This document shows, piece after piece, positions 1 through 8,969 of a DNA stretch of 64,000 bases (its first letter is position 1; each line of letters begins with the position of its first letter). The position numbers and the translations under genes were made by a program. Source of the DNA: Rhizomicrobium palustre (GTDB taxonomy: Bacteria > Pseudomonadota > Alphaproteobacteria > Micropepsales > Micropepsaceae); contig NZ_JAASRM010000001.1 of NCBI RefSeq assembly GCF_011761565.1, positions 3,472,139 to 3,536,138 of the forward strand, read 5' to 3'. The notes under the pieces were generated by a model. It worked only from the letters and a program-made list of their open reading frames with translations, did no database searches and was not told the origin of the DNA.

Positions 1-150
1 CTCACTAAGATGGCTGCCCTGGACACGATAAAGGGATGCGACAGCCAGATAGAGCTCCTCCCGCGTGGTATCTTGCGGATTGGAGGCGAGTTGGGCGAGA
101 CGGCCCATATCGCTCATATCGCGTGCTGTCAGTCCCACAGTTTGCCCCAT
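1..150 (-). CDS. DUF2336-like protein, N-terminal fragment (partial)
   Basis: A reading frame starts at the ATG complementary to 148-150 and stays open to the left edge, giving about 50 residues of the N terminus. The residues read like the opening of alphaproteobacterial DUF2336 proteins: a short leader, 'LAQLASNP', a polar stretch, and a helix ending 'GSHLSE'. DUF2336 members are helical-repeat proteins, often linked to cell-cycle or stress signalling, without a settled biochemical role. The gene is divergent from the glycosyltransferase gene, with a CtrA-like site between them. Only the first 50 codons are visible, so the family call is moderate. Confidence 0.55.
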   Translation of the reverse strand, partial: MGQTVGLTARDMSDMGRLAQLASNPQDTTREELYLAVASLYRVQGSHLSE

Positions 151-194
151 ACAATCTGGCTGTTGTGCCAGTTGTGAGCATTAGCAAGATGCTG

Positions 195-209
195 TTAACA
201 GCATGTTAA
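195..209. promoter_or_regulatory. Candidate CtrA-binding box
   Basis: The site is TTAA, exactly seven bases, then TTAA, which is the full CtrA motif of Caulobacter-type alphaproteobacteria. It is also a perfect palindrome (TTAACA-GCA-TGTTAA). It lies about 45 bases upstream of the leftward DUF2336 start. A further TTAA follows at 212-215, and an 11-base direct repeat (GAAACCCTAAC) occurs at 224-234 and 241-251. CtrA control is inferred from motif and position only. Confidence 0.45.
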
Positions 210-439
210 ATTTAACGCCTGGGGAAACCCTAACGGGCTAGAAACCCTAACCATCCTAAAGCTTAATGCGCTTCCGCTGACGTAATTGGGACTTTCGTCC
301 TGTTTCGAATTGTTGGTGGTGAGTCGATTTTGCAACCATAGGTGAGTGGTGTGATTTCGGCGAAATTCCCGTAATACGAAAGTTGTGTGGTTGTACCACT
401 ACAGGTGATCGGTTGGTCATTTGACCATCGGGGGCGGTC

Positions 440-1840
440 ATGGGGGCTGAAACAGGGCGGTCACGCCATCCCTGCGCACGATGTGCGCTTCCAGCAGAAA
501 ACGCTGTCATAAGGCTCGCTGGTGAGCGGCCGGAATTCTCGGCCCGGGTCGTTTTGATGCCCGGCCAAGCGATAGCAATGGCAGCCCTGGCGCTGCTACT
601 TGTCGGGCTCTTCCTTCATGCGCCGGGCCACTGCATTACCGGTGTAGTGGCGGTGGTCTCGGCTGGTTTTGTCGTCAGCATTTTCATGCGGACCGTTCTG
701 GTCTTGCTTGGGCGCTATCGCCGGGTCGGTTCGACTGAGGCGGAGTGGGCGTGGCCAGTTTACTCCGTGCTGGTGCCGCTCTTTCATGAGGTGGAGGTGC
801 TGCCGCAGCTTGTTCAATCTCTCTGTGCGCTCGATTACCCGAAAGACAAGCTCGATATCCGCCTTATCTTGGAAGAAGATGATGTTGAGACCCGCGCTGC
901 GGTAGCTCAAGCGCCCTTTGCCTGTGTGGTGGTGCCCCCATCGCGTCCCAAGACAAAGCCGAAGGCCGCAAATTACGCGGCGCATTTCGCTGGCGGCGAG
1001 TTTCTGGTTGTCTTTGATGCCGAGGACAGGCCCGAGCCGGACCAATTGAAAAAAGCCGTGCGGGCCTTTCGTGCCAATCCCGATATCGACTGTTTTCAGG
1101 CGCGGCTGCGTATCGACCGCTGCCGGAATTGGCTGCAGCGCATGTTCGCGTTGGATTACGGTATTTGGTTCAACGCGCTTTTGCCTGGCTTGGAATATCT
1201 TTCAGCGCCCATTCCTTTGGGTGGCACCTCCAATCATTTCCGCCGTGCTTCGCTGCTCAAGGCGGGCTTGTGGGATCCTTACAACGTGACAGAGGACGCA
1301 GATCTTGGTTTGCGCTTGGCGCGGCTGGGATTTCGCGTTGGGATTCTTGATTCCGTGACTTGGGAGGAAGCCCCGCAAGCGCTTGGTGTCTGGCTGCGCC
1401 AGCGCACACGCTGGATGAAGGGATATATGCAAACCCTGCTGGTGCATTGGCGCCAGCCACGGCGTTTCATTGGCGATGTGGGGCCTATTGGGGCTTTCAC
1501 CATTCACATGTTCTTGGGCGGTGCCGTGTGGTCGGCGTTGGTCAATCCGTTGTTATGGATTTTCTTTGCCGTTTCCAGTTTTGGCCAGCCCGCGGCACCA
1601 GACCTCTTGGCCCGGATCGCCGAAGCCTCGGGGTTCACGCTATTGCTCGTCAACGCGCTTCTGGCGCAGATCGGGCGCCTCCAAGTGTCCCGCAGCGAAG
1701 CGCTGCCGCCCTGGTATGTCACACTCAGCTATCCGCTATATTGGCTGCTGATTTCTGTGGCGGGCTGGCGGGCTTTGTACCAGCTCGTTCGAGACCCATT
1801 CCTGTGGGAAAAGACCCCGCATGGGGCAAGCTTGCCGTGA
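440..1840 (+). CDS. Membrane-bound processive glycosyltransferase, family 2 (XagB/cellulose synthase-like)
   Basis: The 466-residue protein has two membrane segments near residues 41-91, a cytoplasmic GT-A domain (about 105-330), and more membrane helices near 350-378 and 395-440. The catalytic set of processive family 2 enzymes is present: EEDD near 145-148, DAED at 193-196, TED at 284-286 and QRTRW at 321-325. Such enzymes polymerise a sugar from a nucleotide-sugar donor and usually export the chain. The ATG at 440 is kept because the segment before the first helix ('ERPEFSAR') resembles N termini of related proteins; ATG 557 is an alternative. The stop overlaps the GTG of the next gene, so the two are probably translationally coupled. 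The sugar and polymer are unknown. Confidence 0.88.
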   Translation: MGAETGRSRHPCARCALPAENAVIRLAGERPEFSARVVLMPGQAIAMAALALLLVGLFLHAPGHCITGVVAVVSAGFVVSIFMRTVLVLLGRYRRVGSTEAEWAWPVYSVLVPLFHEVEVLPQLVQSLCALDYPKDKLDIRLILEEDDVETRAAVAQAPFACVVVPPSRPKTKPKAANYAAHFAGGEFLVVFDAEDRPEPDQLKKAVRAFRANPDIDCFQARLRIDRCRNWLQRMFALDYGIWFNALLPGLEYLSAPIPLGGTSNHFRRASLLKAGLWDPYNVTEDADLGLRLARLGFRVGILDSVTWEEAPQALGVWLRQRTRWMKGYMQTLLVHWRQPRRFIGDVGPIGAFTIHMFLGGAVWSALVNPLLWIFFAVSSFGQPAAPDLLARIAEASGFTLLLVNALLAQIGRLQVSRSEALPPWYVTLSYPLYWLLISVAGWRALYQLVRDPFLWEKTPHGASLP

Positions 1841-2622
1841 GGCCCCTCGCAGCAATGCTGCTGGCTTTTTGGCTCGTCATCTCGCCGACGACGGCGGGAG
1901 CATGGACACTGCCGCAAGGCACATTGAAAACCTTCAACGGTGTGACGTCGAGCAGTGCATCAAAGCGCTATGATACCCATGGCGTGCTGCAAGGGCCGGC
2001 AGTCTTCAACAAAATCCTGATCCAAAACTGGATCGAATATGGTGTGACTGATGCCTTCACCCTGGTCGTGGCACCGCAATATGTTATCGCCGAGACCGGA
2101 ACGGTTGATGGCGGACGTGTGAACGTCTCCTCCTTCTCCATGGAAGCCGGGGGGAGGCTACTGCTGACTCAGCGCCTCGGAATGCTTTCCCTGCAGGCGA
2201 GCGCCAAGAGCGCGGGCGCTTTTGATATGTCCATCTCGGCGAGCGGCGAGGGCGGGCGGCAATACGAGTTGCGCCTTCTCAACGGGCATGGCTTCAAGCT
2301 GGCAGGGCACGACGCTTTTTTCGATATCGAATTCGCCCGACGCTGGATCAAACGTCCGCGTCCTGATGAATACGTTTTGGACATGACCCTGGGTCTGTGG
2401 GTCATGCGTAATGACCTCATCATGCTTCAAGGCTTTTCGGTGTTCTCTGGCGAAGGGGTGCGGCGGCCATATGAGCCCTATCGCCAGAGTAAGTTCGAAA
2501 TTTCCCTGGTGCACAGGTTCAGCCGCCGCCTGTCCCTCCAAAGTGGATATTTCACTACGCCTTTGGGACGTAATACCGTCCGTGAAACAGGCTTTGTTGC
2601 TACGATCTGGTTTCAGGTCTGA
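1837..2622 (+). CDS. Predicted outer-membrane beta-barrel protein
   Basis: About 261 residues starting at GTG 1837, which overlaps the glycosyltransferase stop (GTGA); ATG 1855 is an alternative. Either start gives a signal peptide ending near 'AGA|W'. The mature part is rich in alternating polar/hydrophobic stretches and ends in aromatic strands finishing 'IWFQV', as expected for a small outer-membrane barrel. The open frame upstream of 1837 only shadows the glycosyltransferase. Coupling suggests it exports, anchors or senses the sugar polymer made by its neighbour. No named family was recognised, so the barrel call rests on pattern only. Confidence 0.65.
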   Translation: MRPLAAMLLAFWLVISPTTAGAWTLPQGTLKTFNGVTSSSASKRYDTHGVLQGPAVFNKILIQNWIEYGVTDAFTLVVAPQYVIAETGTVDGGRVNVSSFSMEAGGRLLLTQRLGMLSLQASAKSAGAFDMSISASGEGGRQYELRLLNGHGFKLAGHDAFFDIEFARRWIKRPRPDEYVLDMTLGLWVMRNDLIMLQGFSVFSGEGVRRPYEPYRQSKFEISLVHRFSRRLSLQSGYFTTPLGRNTVRETGFVATIWFQV

Positions 2623-2640
2623 TCCCGGTGTGGTGAATGG

Positions 2641-4914
2641 CTACTGGGCGTAGTGTAATTCCATTTGAAAGCTGCGCTGTGGGAATGGGTGGTAGAGAAA
2701 ATAACGCCGCTCGTTCAGATTATCGATGCCTGCCGCAATGCTCCAATGCTCGTCGATCCGGTAATTGGCCCGCATATCCAGAACCAAATATCCATCAAAG
2801 CCGGTAAAGGTATGTGCGTTGGAATCGGAGCTATCGATGGTGCCGAAACTTCTGTCGGCATAACGCCCCGCAAGAGAGAGGCTGAGCGCCTCGCCGACAT
2901 GATAGGTCGCCAGGGCGGTTGCCTTGAGTTTCGGTATTTGGGGCAGGCGTTTTCCTGCCGCTGCTGCAAAGGCCAGATCCTTCACGGTTTTTGCGTCGGC
3001 ATAGGTCAGGCTTCCCGAAATATCCAAATTCTCGATCACAAAGCCCTTGCTCTCCGCCACCACCTCAATGCCTTGAACCCGCGTGCGGTCCACATTCTGC
3101 ACATAGCTGTAAAGCGTGGTCGAGCCGGGAACCAGGAGCGCGGATTGGGAGAGCAGAGCGTTGGCGATATCTTCGCGGAAGAGGGCCAGGCGCAGGCGTG
3201 TCTGGTCCGTGTGATACTCACCGGCGAGCTCATAGCTTAAGGCCCGCTCGGGCTTGAGATTGGGATTTGGGACCGTGAGCGTCGGCCCCGTGGTGATCGT
3301 CTGATAAAGCTCGGTCACTGTGGGCATGCGCTGGGCTAAGCCCCAAGATGCAGACAGACGCAACGCATGCGCTGGCTCCCATTGCACGGAAAGTTTGGGC
3401 GAGAGAACGCGTGCCGAGAGACGTGGCTGGTTCACATTCAGCGGTGGGGTGGCCGAGATATTGATGGCGTCATATGCTCGCCAGCCTTCCAGCCGCAACC
3501 CGGCGATGGCATTCCAGTTCTCTGCGAAAGCCCAGATATCTTGCAGCCAAACGGCCTCGGTTGCGGTGCGCCCTTGGGCCTTGGCTGTGATGGAGCCAGG
3601 CGCGGCCGTAATCCAGTTTGCGGTCGCGAATTTGGTTTGCGAAAACGCTTCGGCGTCGTGATGAAGGCCAAAAGACAGCGTGTGCTCTGCCCAGCCGCGC
3701 CAGATGCCTTTGGCATCCAGTGTGTACCAGCCGGTGCCATCAAGACGCGTGATTGTTCCTGCACCACCTGTTGCGGCGCTGGGCAGCGCGGTGCCGGGAA
3801 TCCGCTGGTTATCGCTGAGATAGGCATAATCGCTAGCGACGAATTCCCAGCTCCAGGCGCGGTCTGCGGCCGTCGCCAGTGTCAGCCCTTGGGCAAGGTG
3901 GGTCTGGTTCCAGTGCCATACGCCATTGGAAAATACTGAGGCCCCGATGGAATATGCGTAGCCGCCGATATTGCTGCTGCCCGCATAGACCATGTCTCCG
4001 GCGCTGTTGCGCAGATAGCTTTCCGCCTTGGCGGTATCGCCCTGATGAAAAACACTGACGGTATAGGTCGCCTGCCAGTCCTCCGTGAAATCATAGGCCA
4101 TCTTCAGTGTGCTGGTATCCTGGCACTGCGCTTCAATCCCGCTGGCCCCCGCGACAAGGATGGGCGCTCCGGTGCGGCTAAGATCATTAAAGCCGCCGCG
4201 CAGAGGCATTCCTGCCGAGCTTGGATTTGAGGGCCGCGCGAGGGTCACATACGAAAGCGGTTGGCTTGTTGCGTCGAGGTGGTTGGCCGAAAGCCGGAAG
4301 GAGAAGGCGCCTATGTGGTCGCCAACCCCTGCGGAGACCTGCCATGTGCCGTAATCGTGCGAGGTTCCGTATTGCGCGAAAGGCTGAAGCGAGCCGGTGA
4401 CGCCAGCATAGACGACAAACCGGTCCGGCATTTTTGTGCGGATATTGACCACCGCGCCGATAGAACCGCCGCCATATTCCGCCGCGAAAGGCCCATAGAG
4501 GACTTCTATGCCCGTCACGTCTTGCGGCTGCGCGATGGCGAAATGGGGGCTGGCGCCAGAGTTGTTATTGCCGATAGGCGATGAAATCAGGATGCCGTCC
4601 GCGAAAATCAGGCTGCGCGCAGATGCGCCCACGCCGTTGGTCCGCGTGGCTATAGGGTCTTGGGTGTCGCCGATATGACGTTTTCGTATGGTGATAGAGG
4701 GCAGGTATTTCAGCATGTCCTCGGTATTCACCACATTGATCTTCACCTTTGCGGTAGCGGCATCGATGCTCTCGATGTGGCTGGCGACTTCGGTTTGGGA
4801 AGGGGTGCCAGTTACGATCACGGTTTCGCTTTGCGGCGCGGCTGCATGCGCGGCTACGAGCGATGGGAGTAGGACAAGGGCACATGCGCCCTCGGCCAAA
4901 TGCGTTGAACGCAT
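2641..4914 (-). CDS. TonB-dependent outer-membrane receptor
   Basis: The 757-residue protein has a signal peptide (about 1-26) and a TonB-box-like ETVIVTG at 30-36. A plug domain follows to about residue 160 with the usual 'EVLYGP..AEYGGGSIGAVVNI' region, then a long barrel ending in aromatic strands. These receptors import scarce compounds across the outer membrane using TonB-ExbB-ExbD energy. It lies 63 bases downstream of a DUF2946 gene on the same strand, a pairing seen with copper or other metal receptors, so a metal or metal chelate is a reasonable guess. The substrate cannot be read from the sequence. Confidence 0.9.
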   Translation of the reverse strand: MRSTHLAEGACALVLLPSLVAAHAAAPQSETVIVTGTPSQTEVASHIESIDAATAKVKINVVNTEDMLKYLPSITIRKRHIGDTQDPIATRTNGVGASARSLIFADGILISSPIGNNNSGASPHFAIAQPQDVTGIEVLYGPFAAEYGGGSIGAVVNIRTKMPDRFVVYAGVTGSLQPFAQYGTSHDYGTWQVSAGVGDHIGAFSFRLSANHLDATSQPLSYVTLARPSNPSSAGMPLRGGFNDLSRTGAPILVAGASGIEAQCQDTSTLKMAYDFTEDWQATYTVSVFHQGDTAKAESYLRNSAGDMVYAGSSNIGGYAYSIGASVFSNGVWHWNQTHLAQGLTLATAADRAWSWEFVASDYAYLSDNQRIPGTALPSAATGGAGTITRLDGTGWYTLDAKGIWRGWAEHTLSFGLHHDAEAFSQTKFATANWITAAPGSITAKAQGRTATEAVWLQDIWAFAENWNAIAGLRLEGWRAYDAINISATPPLNVNQPRLSARVLSPKLSVQWEPAHALRLSASWGLAQRMPTVTELYQTITTGPTLTVPNPNLKPERALSYELAGEYHTDQTRLRLALFREDIANALLSQSALLVPGSTTLYSYVQNVDRTRVQGIEVVAESKGFVIENLDISGSLTYADAKTVKDLAFAAAAGKRLPQIPKLKATALATYHVGEALSLSLAGRYADRSFGTIDSSDSNAHTFTGFDGYLVLDMRANYRIDEHWSIAAGIDNLNERRYFLYHPFPQRSFQMELHYAQ

Positions 4915-4977
4915 GAGAGTCTCTTCTGGAAATAGATTTTGGGGACGCGCGGAGGTGGTCCGCGCGAGCGATCCGGA

Positions 4978-5361
4978 CTATCCAGCGAGAGGTGGGGCGC
5001 GCGGGGATTGCGGCCTATAGCAGGGGGATCCCGTGCAGATGGCGTTGCCGCGCGGCAGGTCATCTTGCCAAGCGGTGTCTGGCGGGGTGGCAAGCGCGAG
5101 CGCCGGTGAATGGGTGGCGAAATGCGGTGCGGCACCGAAAGCACAAGTGGAATGCTGGCTGCTTTTTCCGGGATATGGATGATGGTCCGCCGATGGGGCC
5201 ATCTGCACAGGCCCGTTGGGGGTGCACAGGACGAGGGGGACGGAAAGTGTTTGCCCCGGCATAAAGCCGACAGGCACGGCAAGACGCAAAACAAGGGCGG
5301 CAAAAGCGAGCCAAAGCCCCGTCGCCTGCGCAATTTTCCCTGTCTTTCCTGCCGTTTTCAT
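4978..5361 (-). CDS. DUF2946-like small exported or membrane protein
   Basis: A 127-residue protein with a basic N terminus and one hydrophobic segment (about 12-33). A Cys in 'LCTPNG' (residue 46), a His/Pro-rich middle and a second Cys (residue 73) follow. This is the layout of DUF2946 proteins, often found beside copper-related TonB receptors and of unproven function. It precedes the TonB receptor on the same strand, and the two could be co-transcribed. Other frames are open here because of high GC; this one was chosen for its hydrophobic segment and the DUF2946-like Cys context. Confidence 0.55.
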   Translation of the reverse strand: MKTAGKTGKIAQATGLWLAFAALVLRLAVPVGFMPGQTLSVPLVLCTPNGPVQMAPSADHHPYPGKSSQHSTCAFGAAPHFATHSPALALATPPDTAWQDDLPRGNAICTGSPCYRPQSPRAPPLAG

Positions 5362-5430
5362 AGGCGCGGGAGAATGACAAACAGGAAAGAATTACACAAA
5401 TACTAAATCGCGCTATCGCCTTGACGTTTG

Positions 5431-5706
5431 TTAGGTGCGATACATTTGAGCCCAGGTTGCCCGCAGTCCCTGAACGCCGAACCGCTCCATTTGCCGTTGC
5501 CAAGCGCCGAACTCTTCCAACGACAGTGAATAGCGCAGGCAGGCTTCCTCAAGGCTCAGCAATCCGCCGCGAACGGCGAGCACAATCGCGGCCTTCTTCT
5601 GAATCCCCCAGCGGCGCGTGTCCGCCGGTGGCAGATCGCCTAGCGACAGGGGCGGGTGCTCTCGTCGAGGAATGGAGCGCACCTGCAGTTTCTTTTCTCT
5701 GTCCAT
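5431..5706 (-). CDS. sciP: SciP-type CtrA co-regulator (DUF1153)
   Basis: A 91-residue protein matching DUF1153 throughout, including 'LPPADTRRW', 'RGGLLSLEEAC.RY.LS.EEF..WQR' and a C-terminal 'GLRAT' segment. In Caulobacter SciP is a small helix-turn-helix protein that restrains CtrA-activated transcription after division. The N-terminal half here is close to consensus, while the last 15 residues differ slightly. It stands alone on the minus strand between a PAS_5 gene and the DUF2946 gene. Its presence strongly supports an alphaproteobacterial origin and a CtrA-based cell cycle. Confidence 0.9.
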   Translation of the reverse strand: MDREKKLQVRSIPRREHPPLSLGDLPPADTRRWGIQKKAAIVLAVRGGLLSLEEACLRYSLSLEEFGAWQRQMERFGVQGLRATWAQMYRT

Positions 5707-5755
5707 CTATCCGTTCCATTAGACTTTCGGCGTGGGCCAACGCCGGCAATGTTTG

Positions 5756-6394
5756 TCAAAATTTCTCGCGTGAGTTTGTCGGGCGGCCTCTGCCGATGTG
5801 CAGCAGCTGGTTCAGCCAGGCATTCGCAGGGGATAAATCTTCGGCCTTAGGCTTGGGCGAAAATTTTGCGGCGCCTTGTGCATCCAGAAAAAGCGGCGAG
5901 AGCACGCGTTGCTCATGCATGGGAATGCGCGTGAGGAATTCGACTGCGCCGATCAGCCGTGTGGTATCGGCCATATGGCGCAGGGGCGCGATCGCGATCG
6001 CGATCTTGCTGCTGGTTGAATCCTCATAGGCGCAGTAGCCCTCAATCGTCACGGGCGATGCGTTTTCCTTTGCGAACCGCAGGCTCAGCGCGACGGCGTT
6101 GCGCGCACCCCAATCCCACAGCGAAAGGAACGTGGTGCCCTTGAGCTCATGGCCGAACGCCTCGCACAAAGCAGTGCCCGCGAGGCGAAACGCAGGATCC
6201 TTTGCCTCATCCAAGATAAAGGTGTGAGGCAATGTGGATTTCAATAGCCGCGGCTGAACCGCTGATTGCGCGGGAATGCCTCCGCTGGCGGCGAGGCTGC
6301 TCCAATAGTTCAGCAATGCGCTGCAAGGGCCGTTGTGCCTGGCTTCACTTGCGGCTGCTGCGTTTTTCAACTCGCAGACATAGTTTCGCATCAT
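5756..6394 (-). CDS. PAS_5 family single-domain sensor protein
   Basis: About 212 residues. The region from roughly residue 30 to 140 has the PAS_5 pattern: 'YW.SL' helix, 'LPHTFILDEAKDPAFRLAGTALCEAFGHELKGTTF', then the second sheet half. These stand-alone PAS proteins are common in alphaproteobacteria and presumably sense small ligands or redox state; their outputs are mostly unknown. No kinase, cyclase or DNA-binding domain is fused. The frame is open to a TTG at 6415, but the ATG pair at 6394/6391 is more likely. It lies just upstream of sciP on the same strand with a 49-base gap. Confidence 0.75.
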   Translation of the reverse strand: MMRNYVCELKNAAAASEARHNGPCSALLNYWSSLAASGGIPAQSAVQPRLLKSTLPHTFILDEAKDPAFRLAGTALCEAFGHELKGTTFLSLWDWGARNAVALSLRFAKENASPVTIEGYCAYEDSTSSKIAIAIAPLRHMADTTRLIGAVEFLTRIPMHEQRVLSPLFLDAQGAAKFSPKPKAEDLSPANAWLNQLLHIGRGRPTNSREKF

Positions 6395-6415
6395 CAATAT
6401 TGGTTGCTGTGGCAA

Positions 6416-7010
6416 TGAAAACCCGCTCGCGAATTGCAGTTGAAATTACCGGTCGTTGAGGTGAGAAAACGGCTGAAAAGCCTGAATGTCCCGTGCCGCA
6501 ATCAGCATCTTCGCGCGAAGGCTCTTTTGCAGGCTGACAATTTGCACCAATGCGACACTCGATTGCGCCATACCCATTTGTGGAAGCGGGCAAGCTAGAA
6601 AGAGAAACATCAGCCAGGGCATCACTCCGAGTGCGCGCAACAGGTCCTCAACGCCAATGATTAATGAAGTATAATCTGTCCCTTTCACATCCGATTGTCT
6701 GTCTATTGAGCGACATTTGGAAAAATTTCCGGACATGGCGGGTTTGTATGCGTGTTGATGAATGCGGTGCGGAGAATGCTTCGAAATTGGTGTGATGCAT
6801 ATAACCCCACTCCTGCAACGATAATTGCATCGATGTAATGATGTGTGTCGTGGGTTGGTTCGTCGGCTGGGCGACGCGTAGAATGTCGGCCCGCATCCAA
6901 AATTGTTATGTATAAATACAAAAATTGGAACTAAAGGCGGGTTTGTCTTTGGGGCGACAGCACCGCGCCTTTGCGCCTCATCGATTCATATATATGTGTA
7001 CGAATGATTT
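6416..7010. other. Long intergenic stretch, no convincing gene
   Basis: About 600 bases of lower GC than the flanks lie between two divergent genes. A 96-codon leftward frame at 6446-6736 contains a hydrophobic segment, but it lacks a clear ribosome-binding site and its composition is unlike the neighbours. Overlapping small frames exist on the same strand. AT-rich tracts near 6895-7005 probably contain the rmuC promoter. Nothing else was recognised. Confidence 0.4.
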
Positions 7011-7073
7011 TTGGGCCGCGTTGGCTCGCTAATCGCATGCCGTGGGGGCGTGGCGTTCTTAGGGGGAATTGCT

Positions 7074-8615
7074 TTGGGCGTTGTGGCTGGAATGGCCGAT
7101 TTGATCACGCTTGGGTTTGCTTTTATAGCAGCCGGCGCTGGCGTCACCGCTGTTTGGAGTGTTGGTAATACAGAGAAGCGCATCGCCTCCGCCTTGCGCA
7201 AAGAGGCCTATCGCTGGCGTCTGGATTCAGAGAGCCGCGCGGCCGTTTTGAGCCATAACTGCAAGGAAGTTGGAAATTTCGTTCAGGCTGTTGTTGAACG
7301 AAATATGGAAGCCGCGGTAGAGGCGATCCGCACGCCGGTCTTGAATTCCTGCACGGGCATTTCGGATGAGCTGAAATCCTTTGGCGATGATAACCTCGGC
7401 CATCGTGATCTGTTGCGCTCCGCCGTGGAGAAAAGGCTCGATACCGCTGAGCAGCGCATCTCCAGCTCGACCCGCGATCTTCGCGACAGCTTGAGCAATA
7501 GCCTGGAACAGACGAGTTCCTTGCTGGTAAGTAATATAAAGGTGCTGAGCGATCATCAGAAGGAGCGGCTCGACCGGCTTCTGTCCGCGCTGGAAATTCT
7601 CTCGCAGCATCATCTGCAATCGCAGGACGCCTTGCGTGTCAGCGTTGAGACGCGGCTGGATGCAATCCGCGCGGAAAGCTCTCAGAAGCTGGAAGAGATG
7701 CGCCGCAATGTCGATGAACGCCTTGAGATCGGCCTTGAGAAGCGCATAGGGGAATCCTTCCGTACCGTGACGGAACAGCTCGAGCGGGTGCATTCAGGTC
7801 TTGGCGATATGCAGGCGCTGGCGAGCGGCGTCGGCGATCTCAAGCGACTCTTCTCGCATGTCAAATCGCGCGGCGGTCTAGGTGAAGTACAGCTCGGCAT
7901 GTTGCTCGAGCAGTTTCTGTCACCGGCACAGTATTGCGCGAACGCCATCATTCGCGAGGGCGCGGATCGCGGTGTGGAATATGCCATCCGGCTGCCTGGC
8001 CGCGATACCAGCGCCGAAGTGCTGCTGCCGATCGATGCCAAATTCCCGCAAGACATTTATATGCGGCTTGTGGAAGCGTCGGAGCGCGGCGATGTTGATG
8101 CCATTTCTCAGGCGACAGCCGCGCTTGAGGCCAGCGTCATCTCCTGCGCGAAGTTCATCCACGATCAATACATCTGCCCGCCGCTGACAACCGAATACGC
8201 CATTCTGTTCCTGCCCACCGAAGGTATCTTCGCCGAGGTATTGCGCAGGCCTGGGCTGCTTGAGCAGATTCAAAAGGAATGGCACGTGACGATTGCCGGC
8301 CCGACCACTTTGACTTCCTTGCTGTCTGCTTTCCAGATGGGTTTTCAGAGCCACGCGCTGCAGCGCCGCTCGAGCGAGGTGTGGAAACTCTTGGCCGCGG
8401 TGCGCACGGAATTCAGCCGCCACGGCGATACGGTGGACAAGCTGAAGAAGCAGCTCAATTCCGCCTCCAATGTGATCGATCAGCTCGGCTTCCGCACCAA
8501 TGTGATGAGCCGGCGGCTGCACGAGGTGGAAATGCTTCCGCAGAGCGAAATTCCCGGGCTCTTTGGCCTCGGCATCAACGGGGAAATGCCCCATGAGGAG
8601 CCGCTGACCAATTAA
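7074..8615 (+). CDS. rmuC: DNA recombination protein RmuC
   Basis: About 513 residues from TTG 7074, which has AGGGGGA five bases upstream. The frame is open back to TTG 7011, and ATG 7092 is another option. The protein has an N-terminal membrane helix, about 200 residues of predicted coiled coil, and a C-terminal RmuC domain. The domain core is visible: 'SRGGLGEVQLGMLLEQFL', 'LPIDAKFP', 'FLPTEGIFAEVLRRPGL' and 'GPTTLTSLL'. RmuC is a membrane-anchored, nuclease-like protein that limits inversions and other DNA rearrangements. It is a single gene followed by tRNA-Thr. Confidence 0.93.
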   Translation: MGVVAGMADLITLGFAFIAAGAGVTAVWSVGNTEKRIASALRKEAYRWRLDSESRAAVLSHNCKEVGNFVQAVVERNMEAAVEAIRTPVLNSCTGISDELKSFGDDNLGHRDLLRSAVEKRLDTAEQRISSSTRDLRDSLSNSLEQTSSLLVSNIKVLSDHQKERLDRLLSALEILSQHHLQSQDALRVSVETRLDAIRAESSQKLEEMRRNVDERLEIGLEKRIGESFRTVTEQLERVHSGLGDMQALASGVGDLKRLFSHVKSRGGLGEVQLGMLLEQFLSPAQYCANAIIREGADRGVEYAIRLPGRDTSAEVLLPIDAKFPQDIYMRLVEASERGDVDAISQATAALEASVISCAKFIHDQYICPPLTTEYAILFLPTEGIFAEVLRRPGLLEQIQKEWHVTIAGPTTLTSLLSAFQMGFQSHALQRRSSEVWKLLAAVRTEFSRHGDTVDKLKKQLNSASNVIDQLGFRTNVMSRRLHEVEMLPQSEIPGLFGLGINGEMPHEEPLTN

Positions 8616-8859
8616 CCTCGCGGGAGCCATCCGAGGCCCCGCCCGAAGCGTCGCGGACAGATCGAGACTTTGGCGCTTGCTATCCATTGCGGTACCGGCG
8701 GGCGGAGGCTATCTAATCCCCGCTTGCTTCGCGGTCCCAGACCGCAGGGGCGGCCGGGTCCAGCCGCCATTTGCGGCAGGCCTGATGCTCGACCCAAGTG
8801 CATGAGACGGCTAGACACGCGCTAGAATTTCCGCCTAAGTGCTTGGAAATAAATAGAGT

Positions 8860-8935
8860 GCCGGCTTAGCTCAGCTGGTAGAGCACCTGATTTGTAATCA
8901 GGGGGTCATCGGTTCGAATCCGGTAGCCGGCACCA
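8860..8935 (+). tRNA. tRNA-Thr (anticodon TGT)
   Basis: A complete cloverleaf. The seven-base acceptor stem pairs GCCGGCT (8860-8866) with AGCCGGC (8925-8931), followed by A and an encoded CCA. The D-arm contains AGCTCAGCTGGTAGAGC, the anticodon loop TTTGTAA gives TGT, and the T-arm has GGTTCGAATCC. It lies 34 bases before metG. The 244 bases upstream hold no gene; TAGAAT at 8823-8828 may be a -10 element. Confidence 0.97.
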
Positions 8936-8969
8936 GATTTTCGCGCAGGCCCCGCCTGACTGGACCATC

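Noticed and set aside
1360-1836. Upstream extension of the outer-membrane protein frame
   Set aside because: It lies wholly inside the glycosyltransferase coding region; the signal peptide begins only after 1837.
6446-6736. Leftward 96-codon frame in the gap before rmuC
   Set aside because: No clear ribosome-binding site, atypical composition, and overlapping frames of similar quality; not enough to call a gene.
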